In this document: one piece after another, positions 41,893 to 51,608 of the stretch
Layout: each line of letters begins with the position of its first letter
Numbering within the stretch: position 1 is the stretch's first letter
NCBI GenBank assembly: GCA_903869185.1
Contig: CAIPYC010000130.1
Coordinates: 1 to 51,625 of the forward strand
Length of the DNA stretch: 51,625 nucleotides
Origin: an uncultured cyanobacterium
GTDB taxonomy: Bacteria; Cyanobacteriota; Cyanobacteriia; Cyanobacteriales; Microcystaceae
Direction of reading: 5' to 3'
The notes under the pieces: generated by a model
Database searches by the model: none
What the model was told of the DNA's origin: nothing
Seen by the model: the letters and a program-made list of their open reading frames with translations, nothing else
Program-made: the position numbers and the translations under genes

Positions 41893-42546
41893 TTAACTAC
41901 CGAGAATATTGATAGCTCTAGAGGCAACTACAACTATATTAACTAGGGAAATAGTACTCTGGAGCATCATTAGCATTTTGGCCCTGATACTCAAGGGCAT
42001 AACATCAGTTGGACTAAAGGCTGAAGCGCTGGTGAAGGAGAGAAAGAGATAATCGGCAAAGATCGGATTCCAATCTTTATATTCCGCAATAGTGTTTTGA
42101 GGAAAAAGTAGGTCTGGCTTGAGTGAATTTTTGTTATTGTGGGATTCAGGCCCACCTCTATCCATTTGCCAATATAGCAAGGAAAAAGCAAGTACATTTA
42201 TAACCCAGACTCCAACACTCGATGCGAGCAATTCTTCCCCACTAACTTGATTGGCATGTACCGTCATTAATCTTACCAGATAGGTCAAAGCGCTCATGTT
42301 GCCAATTTCAGAAAACACAAAGAACATCAGGATAATTCTCCTTTCGGCAATTCGCCAGATGAGTTTGCCACCACTGAGGGGGACTGCGACTATGCAGATA
42401 ATCACTTCAATTACGAAAGGATTAACGAGCCAAGCCGGAAAAATCCTGATGCGTTCGGGCAAAATGATCAACAAGATAGAGGTCAATACAATTGCTAGTA
42501 ATACTGGCCAGCGTGGTTCAATGCGTTTATTCTGTTTTAGATTCAC
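41893..42546 (-). CDS. Conserved multi-helix membrane protein, DUF1345-like
   Basis: This 217-residue membrane protein has five predicted helices. The C-terminal segment DYLFLSFTSASAFSPTDVMPLS, followed by RAKMLMMLQSTISL, recalls the pore region of two-helix potassium channels and the DUF1345-type family. No TVGYG selectivity sequence is present, so ion transport is not shown. The 26-base gap to gltS is convergent. The start ATG at 42546 has no obvious ribosome binding site. Confidence 0.65.
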   Translation of the reverse strand: MNLKQNKRIEPRWPVLLAIVLTSILLIILPERIRIFPAWLVNPFVIEVIICIVAVPLSGGKLIWRIAERRIILMFFVFSEIGNMSALTYLVRLMTVHANQVSGEELLASSVGVWVINVLAFSLLYWQMDRGGPESHNNKNSLKPDLLFPQNTIAEYKDWNPIFADYLFLSFTSASAFSPTDVMPLSIRAKMLMMLQSTISLVNIVVVASRAINILGS

Positions 42547-42667
42547 TGTCTCGATTTTCAGTATAAATAACTAAATTCATTCTGCTAGTATCTTAAATCA
42601 AGTCTTTGTTGTTATGTAGCCCGAGGTACAATTGATAACACTGATAGATTATGCCCAAACCCTTAAT

Positions 42668-44485
42668 ATGTCCAGCAAAGACACTCAACTAGAAAAACAG
42701 ATCACATTGCCCAAAACCAGCGAGTCAGAAAAACTCAAAAAAATACGCCACACTACCTCGCACATAATGGCCATGGCGGTTCAAAAGCTTTTTCCCAAAG
42801 CGCAAGTAACCATTGGTCCTTGGACTGAAACAGGTTTTTACTATGATTTTGATCTTCATGAGCCATTAAGCGAAAAGGATCTCAAAACGATCAAAAAAGA
42901 AATGATCAAGATCATCAACCAAAAACTTCCCCTAGTTCGCGAAGAGGTTACCAGGGAGCAAGCAGCCGAAAGAATCAAATCTATCAATGAACCATATAAG
43001 TTGGAAATACTTGATAGTATCCAAGAACCCATCACCATTTATCATTTAGGAGAAAAATGGTGGGATCTCTGCGCCGGCCCACATTTAGAAAATACTGCAG
43101 AAATTGATCCTAAAGCTATAGAGCTCGAATCAGTAGCCGGCGCTTACTGGAGAGGCGATTCCCAAAGAGCTCAATTACAGCGAATCTATGGTACTGCCTG
43201 GGAAAATGAGCAGCAACTGCTTGAATATCAACGTCGCAAGGAAGAAGCAATTAGAAGGGATCATCGCAAGATCGGCAAAGATTTAGGTCTTTTTGTTTTC
43301 AGCGATATAGTAGGTCCTGGTCTGCCCCTATGGACTCCCAAGGGAACCATATTGCGTTTTCTTTTAGAGGATTTTCTTAAGCGTGAGCAGATTAAAAGAG
43401 GTTATCTGCCGGTCACCACCCCCCATATTGCCAGGGTAGATCTTTTCAAAGCTTCTGGACATTGGCAAAAGTACAAAGAGGATATGTTCCCCTTGATGTC
43501 TGATGATCCCGAATCGGCTCTCCGGGAAGATGGTTTCGTGCTCAAGCCCATGAATTGTCCTTTTCATATTCAGATCTATAAAAGTGAACTGCGCTCTTAC
43601 CGTGAATTGCCAATGAGACTGGCAGAATTTGGTACGGTTTATCGCTATGAACAATCAGGAGAATTGGGCGGACTTACTAGAGTAAGAGGATTTACTGTGG
43701 ATGATTCACATCTGTTTGTCAGCCCTGAGCAGCTAGATGATGAATTTCTCAAAGTTGTAGATTTGATTCTCTCAGTCTTTAAAGCTTTAGGACTTGCCAA
43801 TTTCAAAGCAAGATTGAGCTTTCGCCAAGCTGGTTCTGATAAATATATTGGCTCGGATGAGATTTGGGAAAAAGCCGAAAATGCAATTCGTAAAGCCGTC
43901 AAGGCCATGGATATGGAATACTTTGAAGCTCCGGGCGAGGCAGCTTTTTATGGACCCAAGCTAGATTTTATTTTCCAAGATGCTCTAGAGCGTGAATGGC
44001 AACTTGGTACAGTGCAAGTGGATTACAATCTTCCAGAACGTTTTGATCTTGAATATATCACCAGCGAAGGCAGCAGAGAAAGGCCGGTTATGATACACCG
44101 TGCGCCCTTTGGTTCGTTAGAGCGATTAATTGGAATATTGATTGAGGAGTATGTTGGAGATTTCCCTTTCTGGTTAGCGCCAATTCAGGTTAGATTGCTT
44201 CCGGTCAATGAAGAGCATTTGCAATATGCCCAAAAGATTGCAGATTCTATGCAATCACAAGGTATTAGGGTAGAAGTAGATAGCAGTGGTGAAAGACTGC
44301 CCAAGAAAATCCGCAACGCCGAGTTGCAAAAAATCCCTGTCATGGCAATTGTAGGATCTAAAGAAATTGAATCAGAATCTCTCAGCATCAGGACCCGTAT
44401 GGAAGGAGATCTGGGACTACTTAAAAGTGAAGAGGTGCTCCTAAGAATGAAACAGGCGGTTGAAAACTACAGTGCAGCAATATAA
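42668..44485 (+). CDS. thrS: Threonyl-tRNA synthetase (without TGS domain)
   Basis: ThrS charges tRNA-Thr with threonine. The 605 residues start directly in the editing domain (HTTSHIMA with the HxxxH motif, and CAGPH), then the class II catalytic core: the zinc cysteine in MNCPFHI, motif 2 around GLTRVRGFTVDDSHLF, and motif 3 HRAPFGSLERLIGIL. The anticodon-binding domain closes the protein. The N-terminal TGS domain of E. coli ThrS is missing, which is normal for cyanobacteria. The ATG at 42668 fits homologues; a TTG at 42632 has GAGG upstream and would add 12 residues. The nuclease gene begins inside its last codons. Confidence 0.97.
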   Translation: MSSKDTQLEKQITLPKTSESEKLKKIRHTTSHIMAMAVQKLFPKAQVTIGPWTETGFYYDFDLHEPLSEKDLKTIKKEMIKIINQKLPLVREEVTREQAAERIKSINEPYKLEILDSIQEPITIYHLGEKWWDLCAGPHLENTAEIDPKAIELESVAGAYWRGDSQRAQLQRIYGTAWENEQQLLEYQRRKEEAIRRDHRKIGKDLGLFVFSDIVGPGLPLWTPKGTILRFLLEDFLKREQIKRGYLPVTTPHIARVDLFKASGHWQKYKEDMFPLMSDDPESALREDGFVLKPMNCPFHIQIYKSELRSYRELPMRLAEFGTVYRYEQSGELGGLTRVRGFTVDDSHLFVSPEQLDDEFLKVVDLILSVFKALGLANFKARLSFRQAGSDKYIGSDEIWEKAENAIRKAVKAMDMEYFEAPGEAAFYGPKLDFIFQDALEREWQLGTVQVDYNLPERFDLEYITSEGSRERPVMIHRAPFGSLERLIGILIEEYVGDFPFWLAPIQVRLLPVNEEHLQYAQKIADSMQSQGIRVEVDSSGERLPKKIRNAELQKIPVMAIVGSKEIESESLSIRTRMEGDLGLLKSEEVLLRMKQAVENYSAAI

Positions 44486-45374
44486 GAAATTTATCCAGGT
44501 TGCTCTAGTTACCCTATCATTGGTTTTACTACTAACTTGGCCAAGTTATTCCTTGGTTTCCAGTAGTCCTGAGATGCTTTTGGGTAATCCTTCTGGGGCT
44601 ATCACCAGCTTGGGCTCTGTAGATAATTATCTGATGATCAAGCCGCAATATGCCCTATCTTATAATGCGCATAAATCTCTCCCTAACTGGGTTAGCTGGG
44701 AGCTTAACAAATCCTGGTTAGGTAAATTTGATCGCTGTAGAGGAGGAAGCCGCAAGGATCGTTTCAGTATTGATGGCGATCTGCCAGTTGCGATTTCCCC
44801 TGTTTTGCCTACTGATTACCGTGGTAGTGGTTTTGATCGCGGTCATATGATTCCCTCAGGCGATCGCAGTAATTCTCGTATCGACAATTGTGCGACTTTT
44901 GCAATGACCAATATCATCCCCCAAACTCGTGATATCAACCGAGGTCCCTGGGAAACCCTGGAAAAATATGCCCGCAAGTTAGCAAAAAAAGGCAACCAGC
45001 TTTATATCATAGCTGGCGGTGTTAGTACTGGCGGAGAAAATGCCCAAGGTAAAAAAATACTTTCTTTTGCTGGTTATGATTCAGCATTGGATATCACAGT
45101 ACCGGCAATCTGTTGGAAGATAATTTTAGTTTTGGAACGACCTGGTTTAGGACTTAAAGATATTAACTCTCAGACTAGAGTGATTGCTGTGGCGATGAAG
45201 CAGGAGATGGGAACATTGGATAACTATTGGGATAATAAGGATCAAAACGGTAAGTTTCGCTATATAACCACAGTTAGAGAAATCGAACGCCTCACAGGCT
45301 ATGATTTTTTCAGCAATTTACCCAAGCCCTTGCAGAAAATCCTAGAATCAAAAGTTGATTCTGGCCAAGACTAG
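44460..45374 (+). CDS. Exported DNA/RNA non-specific endonuclease (NUC1 type)
   Basis: This protein of about 304 residues has an N-terminal signal peptide (hydrophobic stretch at about 12-27) and a DNA/RNA non-specific endonuclease domain. The catalytic DRGH is at 126-129 (H129 as general base), followed by a magnesium-binding asparagine in the NIIPQTRDINRGPWE segment. Such enzymes degrade extracellular nucleic acids for nutrient use or defence. The start is uncertain: TTG 44460 or GTG 44472, both within the end of thrS in another frame. One HIP1 site lies inside (44860). Confidence 0.93.
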   Translation: MKTTVQQYKKFIQVALVTLSLVLLLTWPSYSLVSSSPEMLLGNPSGAITSLGSVDNYLMIKPQYALSYNAHKSLPNWVSWELNKSWLGKFDRCRGGSRKDRFSIDGDLPVAISPVLPTDYRGSGFDRGHMIPSGDRSNSRIDNCATFAMTNIIPQTRDINRGPWETLEKYARKLAKKGNQLYIIAGGVSTGGENAQGKKILSFAGYDSALDITVPAICWKIILVLERPGLGLKDINSQTRVIAVAMKQEMGTLDNYWDNKDQNGKFRYITTVREIERLTGYDFFSNLPKPLQKILESKVDSGQD

Positions 45375-45460
45375 CTATTTTTTTAACTCTCTCATCGAAA
45401 ATATCAATATTGAGCAACAATGAAGAAGATTCTGTTTTGTTAAATTTTGAGGAATTTAGT

Positions 45461-45973
45461 ATGAGTACTTTAATTGCAATTGCTTACGACGATCAATTTA
45501 AAGCCGAAGAAGTTCGCCTGACTTTGCGCAAACTCCAGGTGGAGCACTTGATTGAACTTGAAGATGCCGCGGTTGTCGTAAAAAACGGAGATGGTAAGAT
45601 CCAACTAAAGCAGGCTATTGATTTGACCAAAACAGGCGCAGCCAGTGGTGGTTTTTGGGGATTACTAATTGGTATTCTCTTTCTCAATCCACTATTAGGG
45701 GCCGCTGTAGGGGCTGCAGCCGGAGGAATTTCTGGAGCACTTACAGATATTGGCGTAGATGATAACTTCATGCGTGAATTGGGAGAAAATCTGCCTACAT
45801 CTAGTTCTGCTCTTTTTGTTCTAATTAGGGAAGTAACACCTGATAAGGTCTTGGCCGAAATCGCCCCATTTGGTGGTAAGGTTCTCAAAACCTCACTATC
45901 TAAAGATGATGAGACCAAACTACAGGAAGTCCTCTCTCGACATGGCTTACTAACTGATAAACCTGTTGTTTAG
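45461..45973 (+). CDS. DUF1269 family membrane-associated protein
   Basis: This 170-residue protein has a soluble N-terminal half (MSTLIAIAYDDQFKAEEVRL, then a beta strand/helix pattern). A glycine-rich hydrophobic stretch follows (GGFWGLLIGILFLNPLLGAA, then AGGISGAL), typical of DUF1269 proteins and probably membrane-inserting. The C-terminal part returns to an alpha/beta pattern. ATG 45461 has GAGG 8 bases upstream and is preferred over the upstream start at 45410. Its function is unknown; relatives are often stress-induced. Confidence 0.85.
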   Translation: MSTLIAIAYDDQFKAEEVRLTLRKLQVEHLIELEDAAVVVKNGDGKIQLKQAIDLTKTGAASGGFWGLLIGILFLNPLLGAAVGAAAGGISGALTDIGVDDNFMRELGENLPTSSSALFVLIREVTPDKVLAEIAPFGGKVLKTSLSKDDETKLQEVLSRHGLLTDKPVV

Positions 45974-45996
45974 CCCCAAGTAGATGCGCTGAAGTT

Positions 45997-46725
45997 CTAA
46001 CACTTAATCTCATTTAGATGTTCAATTTGTACATCAGCACCATTGAGATTAGGTGTAGGAACAGATTCGCGCCAGGAGATTCCTATTGCACCAGCGGAAT
46101 TCGCTCTTTTGGCCATTTGGATGTCCATTTGTGAATCACCAATCATGATTGTCTTTTCACAGGCAACCTGTAATTTTTCACAGACCAGATGAAAACAGGC
46201 AGGATCAGGTTTAAAGTAGCCCTGATCAGATCCTTGGTATACTTCAATGAACTCTTTGAGTTGATATTTTTCCAGAAAATTTTCAATACCCTCTCTGGTG
46301 GCAGAAGAAAGGATTGCCAATTTTAAACCAGACTGATGCAGGGTCACAATCACTTCATAACAGCCAGGAAAAATAGCTGTTCTTCTTTCTAAAACATGAT
46401 CTACTGCTTTGAAGGCTTCTTGAACCAATAGTTTCGATTCTAGCCAACTGTTGCCCATTTCCATAACATGAGCTGCAATTGCAATTTCATTTTCCAATCG
46501 ACTGCCTACTGCCATCAATCCAGCTGGATTAAGTCCATTTTCTTCCATACCCAAAGAACGTAAAATTGGTTCTTTAAGACCGGGGATTTTATAGTCCAGC
46601 CAATGAGCGACCTTATTGGCCAATTCATTGAGAAATATGCTGGAATCCTCCAATGTACCATCCTTGTCAAAAATGATTGCTTGGATATCAAGAAATTTTT
46701 TATCCCTACAGTATATGGTAGACAA
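45997..46725 (-). CDS. HAD-superfamily hydrolase, phosphoglycolate phosphatase-like
   Basis: This 242-residue HAD phosphatase has the nucleophile motif FDKDGTLEDS (D20, D22), motif II LAILSSATREG, the lysine in YFKPDPACF and motif III GDSQMDIQMA. The helical cap between motifs I and II places it in subfamily I with phosphoglycolate-type phosphatases; the substrate is unknown. The start codon appears to be TTG 46725, directly abutting the stop codon of the DUF3172 gene, so translation is probably coupled. Confidence 0.87.
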   Translation of the reverse strand: MSTIYCRDKKFLDIQAIIFDKDGTLEDSSIFLNELANKVAHWLDYKIPGLKEPILRSLGMEENGLNPAGLMAVGSRLENEIAIAAHVMEMGNSWLESKLLVQEAFKAVDHVLERRTAIFPGCYEVIVTLHQSGLKLAILSSATREGIENFLEKYQLKEFIEVYQGSDQGYFKPDPACFHLVCEKLQVACEKTIMIGDSQMDIQMAKRANSAGAIGISWRESVPTPNLNGADVQIEHLNEIKC

Positions 46726-47283
46726 TTAAAAACCCTCAGTTTGTGGACGAGGCCCAACCGAACCAGGCTGATTGAGGAATAGATTTCCAGCTGCCTCATT
46801 TTGGTAAATACAATCTATCTTGGGTTTGGCCTCTAGTGGACCAGTAAAGCCAAATGTATTCATTCTGTTTTTACATTCATTTACCTGTTCTGAGGTAACC
46901 AATTTCTGTTGTTCTAAAAGCGCCCAATTATTGCGACGCAATACACAACCTGGCTCCATCAATGGTTGAGTAACATAGACATTAAAGGGATTAAAAGTTA
47001 CAAAAACCCTAAGATCAGTTACTATTGCGCTTGCTCCGTACTGTATGCATAGTTCTGCGTTGGGAGCGCTGCGGTCGATTACTTCTCTAGAAGCAACATT
47101 CTCTCTATCAAAACTGGCAGTAGAGCTAAAACCTATACCTACTCCCACGCCCAAGATAAACACACCACCTACAAGAGCTATCTTGGTATAGTCAAACTTA
47201 TTATTACCTGGAGATTTACTTGAAGAAGAGGAACTGTAGCGTTCTTGTGGGTAATCGTAATCATTCCTGGGTTTGCGTTTCAT
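46726..47283 (-). CDS. DUF3172 family membrane protein
   Basis: This 185-residue protein belongs to the cyanobacterial/plant DUF3172 family. It has a basic, serine-rich cytoplasmic start (ERYSSSSSSKSPGNN), one membrane helix (about residues 33-54) and an extracytoplasmic domain with conserved cysteines (ELCIQYG, GCVLRR, NECKNRM, IDCIYQ) and a proline-rich end. Its function is unknown. The stop codon is immediately followed by the start of the HAD phosphatase gene. Confidence 0.85.
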   Translation of the reverse strand: MKRKPRNDYDYPQERYSSSSSSKSPGNNKFDYTKIALVGGVFILGVGVGIGFSSTASFDRENVASREVIDRSAPNAELCIQYGASAIVTDLRVFVTFNPFNVYVTQPLMEPGCVLRRNNWALLEQQKLVTSEQVNECKNRMNTFGFTGPLEAKPKIDCIYQNEAAGNLFLNQPGSVGPRPQTEGF

Positions 47284-47352
47284 TTTGGATTTTCTTATTG
47301 AGCAATCGAGAAAGCCTGTTGCAATATTATTATATATTTCTCTTCAATTTAA

Positions 47353-48006
47353 TTAAGTCAGTGAGTATATTTGCCCATCAACTAACAACCTAGTGATACC
47401 CTTAGCTTTGAGATAGCCAGATGTTTTGTGAAAAATATTGCCATCGGGTACTTTAATTACACGCTGAGATCTGTTGGAAAAACGCTTGGCGACTTTGTGG
47501 TTGTCAAAAATCGGTAAAGTTTTCTGTTGAAATTCCTGACTCGACATTTTACCAAGCTGAGCAAATTCTCTCAGTGGGCGAGTAATCAATTCGGCAGAAC
47601 GATCGATTACCAAATAACAAGTCTGAGGAAAAGCTGCTTGGGTGATAGGCAATACATTTAAATTAATATTATCTGTTAGCGATGGTATAGAAAGATCATC
47701 TTCTTCCTCATTTTCATTTTCATCCTCCTCCTGTTCATTATCAAAGTCGTCTAGTTCGTCAACTGGATAGACTTCCAGGATATTGTCTTGGATTAATTCA
47801 TTTTGCTCAGATTTGGTTGATTTATTTGCTCTTTTCTTATTTTGAATCAGCTGATCGTATTCTGTCGCACTCAAGTTAGCCTTGAGAAGGCGAGTGACTG
47901 TAGAAATGCTAACATCGAACCGCTGGGCCAAAATGGAACTGCTCAGATCAGTTTCTCGATAGATCTGCACAATTTCATTTTTTATTTCATCAGATAATTT
48001 TTTCAT
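47353..48006 (-). CDS. Helix-turn-helix protein with acidic linker
   Basis: This 217-residue protein has an N-terminal helix-turn-helix (SSSILAQRFDVSISTVTRLLK, about residues 22-42) like those of recombinases and transposases. An acidic linker follows, with residues 83-104 almost all Asp, Glu or Asn. The C-terminal domain of about 90 residues (CYLVIDRSAELITRPL, KVAKRFSNRSQRVIKVPDG) is conserved in cyanobacterial homologues as far as I recall, but unnamed. No transposase catalytic residues are seen, so a DNA-binding regulator is more likely. It is divergent from carA. Confidence 0.75.
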   Translation of the reverse strand: MKKLSDEIKNEIVQIYRETDLSSSILAQRFDVSISTVTRLLKANLSATEYDQLIQNKKRANKSTKSEQNELIQDNILEVYPVDELDDFDNEQEEDENENEEEDDLSIPSLTDNINLNVLPITQAAFPQTCYLVIDRSAELITRPLREFAQLGKMSSQEFQQKTLPIFDNHKVAKRFSNRSQRVIKVPDGNIFHKTSGYLKAKGITRLLVDGQIYSLT

Positions 48007-48155
48007 AAGGCTCTGCCACCTCTGATTGTAAGGATACCTAGTGGTAAGCCACCTAACTGATTGATATGCCTATTAAAATTTAAAAGGCTAGCATACTCAG
48101 CGTATCGTTTAGTATTAAAGCTATTGACTTATTCTACCTTGAAAATTCTGCAGAT

Positions 48156-49322
48156 ATGGCAATTACTCATGGTCAACCCGCCTTATTAATGCTTGCCGAC
48201 GGAAGTACCTACCGAGGATGGTCGTTTGGCGCACATACGACAACAATTGGGGAAGTTGTTTTCAATACTGGAATGACAGGTTATCAGGAAGTTATCACAG
48301 ATCCTAGTTACCATGGACAGATTGTCTTGTTTACCTATCCTGAATTAGGAAATACTGGAATCAACACAGAAGATGATGAATCCAGAGAACCTCATGTTAA
48401 AGGTGTCATTGCTCGCTCGATTGCCAAACGTCCAAGTAATTGGCGCTCTACTGAGTCCTTACAGGATTATCTTTATGAAAAGAAAATTCCTGCTATTTAC
48501 GGCATTGATACAAGATCAATTACAAAAAAAATTCGCTCCATTGGGGCTATCAATGGTGCTATTTCAACGGAAATAACGAACCCGGATGAGCTACTGCGTT
48601 TGATTCTAGAAGCCCCCAGCATGTCAGGTCTCAATTTAGTCAAGATGGTGACTACGGACAAAGTTTACCAATGGTCATCATCAACCGATTTGCAATGGGA
48701 ATTCTCACCTGAAACTGTAGATGAGCAGGACGGGCTATTGACAGTTGTTGCAATTGACTTTGGCATTAAACGGAATATACTTCGCCGCCTAGCTAGCTAT
48801 GGTTGTCGAATCATTGTCGTTCCAGCATCTACCAATGCTGAAGATATCCTTAAATACGAGCCAGATGGTATATTTCTCTCCAATGGACCAGGAGATCCTT
48901 CTGCTGTATTGGATGGGATAGAAACTACCCAGGAACTTCTAAAGACAGGAAAACCAACCTTTGGCATATGTATGGGTCATCAAATTCTAGGACTATCTTT
49001 GGGGGCAAAAACGTTTAAGTTGAAATTTGGTCATCGTGGTCTCAATCAACCCGCTGGTAATCCAGATTCTGATTCACCCACCAAACAAATAGAAATTACT
49101 AGCCAAAACCATGGTTTTGCAATTGCCCAAGATTCATTATCCGAGCAAGTAGAGATAACTCACTTTAATCTCAACGATCAAACTGTTGCCGGTCTCAAAC
49201 ATAAAGAACTTCCATTTTTCTCTGTACAGTATCATCCAGAGTCCAGTCCGGGTCCACATGATGCCGATTATTTATTTGGAGAATTTGTTAAGATGATGCG
49301 CCAACATCGCTCTGACAATTAA
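48156..49322 (+). CDS. carA: Carbamoyl-phosphate synthase small subunit
   Basis: CarA is the glutaminase subunit that supplies ammonia to CarB for carbamoyl phosphate, used in pyrimidine and arginine synthesis. The 388 residues have the N-terminal domain with [21 protein letters not shown] and the class I amidotransferase domain with C272 (GICMGHQ), H360 and E362 ([10 protein letters not shown]) as catalytic triad. It has the usual length and stands alone, with carB elsewhere. A bidirectional terminator lies after it. Confidence 0.98.
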   Translation: MAITHGQPALLMLADGSTYRGWSFGAHTTTIGEVVFNTGMTGYQEVITDPSYHGQIVLFTYPELGNTGINTEDDESREPHVKGVIARSIAKRPSNWRSTESLQDYLYEKKIPAIYGIDTRSITKKIRSIGAINGAISTEITNPDELLRLILEAPSMSGLNLVKMVTTDKVYQWSSSTDLQWEFSPETVDEQDGLLTVVAIDFGIKRNILRRLASYGCRIIVVPASTNAEDILKYEPDGIFLSNGPGDPSAVLDGIETTQELLKTGKPTFGICMGHQILGLSLGAKTFKLKFGHRGLNQPAGNPDSDSPTKQIEITSQNHGFAIAQDSLSEQVEITHFNLNDQTVAGLKHKELPFFSVQYHPESSPGPHDADYLFGEFVKMMRQHRSDN

Positions 49323-49328
49323 AATGAT

Positions 49329-49356
49329 AACCCCCTGATCGAAAAACCAGGGGGTT
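49329..49356. terminator. Hairpin terminator shared by carA and psaB
   Basis: AACCCCCTG (49329-49337) pairs perfectly with CAGGGGGTT (49348-49356) across a 10-base loop. It lies between convergent carA and psaB. T-runs are weak on both sides (TTATCATTTT after it on the minus strand), but the 9-bp GC-rich stem is strong. Confidence 0.75.
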
Positions 49357-49391
49357 AAATATATAGACTTTATCTACAAGATGATAGATCC

Positions 49392-51608
49392 TTAGCCAAA
49401 CTTGCCAGAAGTAGAGGCAATCAGGAAGGCGGCATAAGTAAAGATATAGCCTACGGTAAAGTGAGCAAGACCGACAACACGAGCTTGAACAATAGAAAGG
49501 GCAACAGGCTTATCTTTCCAACGAACCAGATTCGCCAGAGGAGTACGTTCATGAGCCCAGACAATTGTTTCAATCAACTCTTGCCAGTAACCACGCCATG
49601 AGATGAGGAACATGAATCCGGTCGCCCAAACCAAGTGTCCAAACAAGAACATCCAGGCCCAGACAGATAGATTGTTAACTCCATAAGGATTGTAGCCATT
49701 GATCAACTGAGCGGAATTAGCCCAGAGATAATCACGGAACCAACCCATCAAATAGGTAGAATTTTCGTTAAATTGGGCTACATTGCCTTGCCACACACCC
49801 AGGTGTTTCCAATGCCAATAGAAGGTCAACCAGCCTAGGGTGTTGAGCATCCAGAACATAGCCAGATAGAAGGAATCCCAAGCAGAGATATCACAAGTAC
49901 CGCCACGACCTGGTCCATCACAAGGGAAGGAATAACCAAAATCTTTTTTATCGGGCATTAATTTGGAACCACGAGCATCTAGAGCACCTTTGACAAGAAT
50001 CAAAGTGGTAGTGTGCAGACCAAGAGCAATGGCATGGTGTACTAGGAAGTCACCAGGGCCAATTGTCAGAAAAAGAGAGTTAGTGCCACTATTGATAGCA
50101 GACAACCAACCAGGAAGCCATACAGCGCCAGCAGTAGAAGCTATGCTATCAGAATTGGACAAGAGAGTATCAAATCCGTAAAGGGCTTTTCCTGAAGCTG
50201 CCTGAACAAACTGGGCAAAGACAGGTTCAATGAGGATTTGTTTTTCAGGAGTACCGAAAGCGACTACTACGTCGTTATGGACATAAAGCCCTAGGGTATG
50301 AAAACCCAAGAACAGAGAGACCCAACTTAGATGAGAAATAATGGCCTCTTTATGCTCAAGCATACGTGCTAGAACATTGTCCTTATTAGCCTCTGGATCG
50401 TAGTCACGAACGAAGAATATCGCACCATGAGCAAAAGCACCTACCATCAAGAATCCAGCTATGTACTGGTGATGAGTGTAGAGAGCGGCTTGGGTAGTGT
50501 AGTCCTTAGCAATAAAGGCATACGAAGGTAGAGCATACATGTGCTGAGCTACCAGAGAAGTAACTACACCAAGAGAGGCCAAGGCCAATCCCAACTGGAA
50601 GTGCAGGGAGTTATTGATAGTGTCATAAAGACCCCTGTGTCCAGCACCGAGAGCACCACCGAAGGGAGTACCTTTGGGAGGGTTGTGAGCATTGAGAATC
50701 TCTTTGATACTGTGACCTATTCCCCAATTAGTACGATACATGTGACCAGCAATAATAAAGATCACAGCAATCGCTAAATGGTGATGAGCAATATCAGTCA
50801 ACCACAGAGCTTCTGTTTGAGGATGGAAACCACCAAGGAATGTCAATATAGCTGTTCCAGCTCCTTGAGAAGTGCCAAAGAGATGTCCAGCGGTGTCTGG
50901 GTCTTGGGCATAGGCTCCCCAGTTCAAACTCCAGAATGGAGCCAAACCTAATGGGTGGGGAGGGGTGGAAAGAAAGTTATCCCAACCTACATGCTGACCA
51001 CGCGCTTCGGGAATAGCTACATGAACCAAGTGACCTGTCCAGGCTAGGGAACTTACACCAAACAATCCGGCCAAGTGATGATTGAGACGAGATTCAGCAT
51101 TTTTGAACCAAGCCAGACTAGGACGGAATTTGGGTTGTAAATGGAGCCAGCCGGCAAACAGGAACAAGGAAGCGAGAATTAAAAGAAATACAGCTCCTTG
51201 AAAGAGATCCTGGTTAGTTCTCAAACCAATGGTGTAGAACCAGTGATAAACCCCAGAATAGGCTATATTAACTGGGTTGGATGCACCAGCTTGGGTAAAA
51301 GCATCTACTGCTCCTTTGCCAAACTGGGGATCCCATATCGCATGAGCGATTGGACGAACATTCAATGGATCTTTGATCCATTGTTCAAAATTACCTTGCC
51401 AAGCCACGTGAAATATGGTGCCGGAAGTCCACAGGAAAATGATGGCTAGATGACCAAAATGAGAGGCAAAAATCTTTTGATAGAGATTTTCCTCAGTCAT
51501 TCCATCATGAGACTCAAAGTCATGGGCTGTGGCAATCCCGTACCATATTCTTCTGGTTGTGGGATCTTGTGCTAGATCCTGGCTAAATTTTGGAAATTTA
51601 GTTGCCAT
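49392..51608 (-). CDS. psaB: Photosystem I P700 chlorophyll a apoprotein A2
   Basis: PsaB pairs with PsaA to form the photosystem I core in thylakoids, binding P700, the electron chain cofactors and much of the antenna chlorophyll. The 738 residues have eleven membrane helices. The two cysteines in [12 protein letters not shown] ligate the shared 4Fe-4S cluster FX, and many conserved His residues are present. The sequence is complete from [16 protein letters not shown] to STSGKFG. psaA is expected just upstream, beyond the window edge. Confidence 0.99.
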   Translation of the reverse strand: MATKFPKFSQDLAQDPTTRRIWYGIATAHDFESHDGMTEENLYQKIFASHFGHLAIIFLWTSGTIFHVAWQGNFEQWIKDPLNVRPIAHAIWDPQFGKGAVDAFTQAGASNPVNIAYSGVYHWFYTIGLRTNQDLFQGAVFLLILASLFLFAGWLHLQPKFRPSLAWFKNAESRLNHHLAGLFGVSSLAWTGHLVHVAIPEARGQHVGWDNFLSTPPHPLGLAPFWSLNWGAYAQDPDTAGHLFGTSQGAGTAILTFLGGFHPQTEALWLTDIAHHHLAIAVIFIIAGHMYRTNWGIGHSIKEILNAHNPPKGTPFGGALGAGHRGLYDTINNSLHFQLGLALASLGVVTSLVAQHMYALPSYAFIAKDYTTQAALYTHHQYIAGFLMVGAFAHGAIFFVRDYDPEANKDNVLARMLEHKEAIISHLSWVSLFLGFHTLGLYVHNDVVVAFGTPEKQILIEPVFAQFVQAASGKALYGFDTLLSNSDSIASTAGAVWLPGWLSAINSGTNSLFLTIGPGDFLVHHAIALGLHTTTLILVKGALDARGSKLMPDKKDFGYSFPCDGPGRGGTCDISAWDSFYLAMFWMLNTLGWLTFYWHWKHLGVWQGNVAQFNENSTYLMGWFRDYLWANSAQLINGYNPYGVNNLSVWAWMFLFGHLVWATGFMFLISWRGYWQELIETIVWAHERTPLANLVRWKDKPVALSIVQARVVGLAHFTVGYIFTYAAFLIASTSGKFG

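Noticed and set aside
47353-48006. Insertion sequence transposase
   Set aside because: Only the helix-turn-helix resembles transposases. No catalytic DDE residues, terminal inverted repeats or target duplications were seen.
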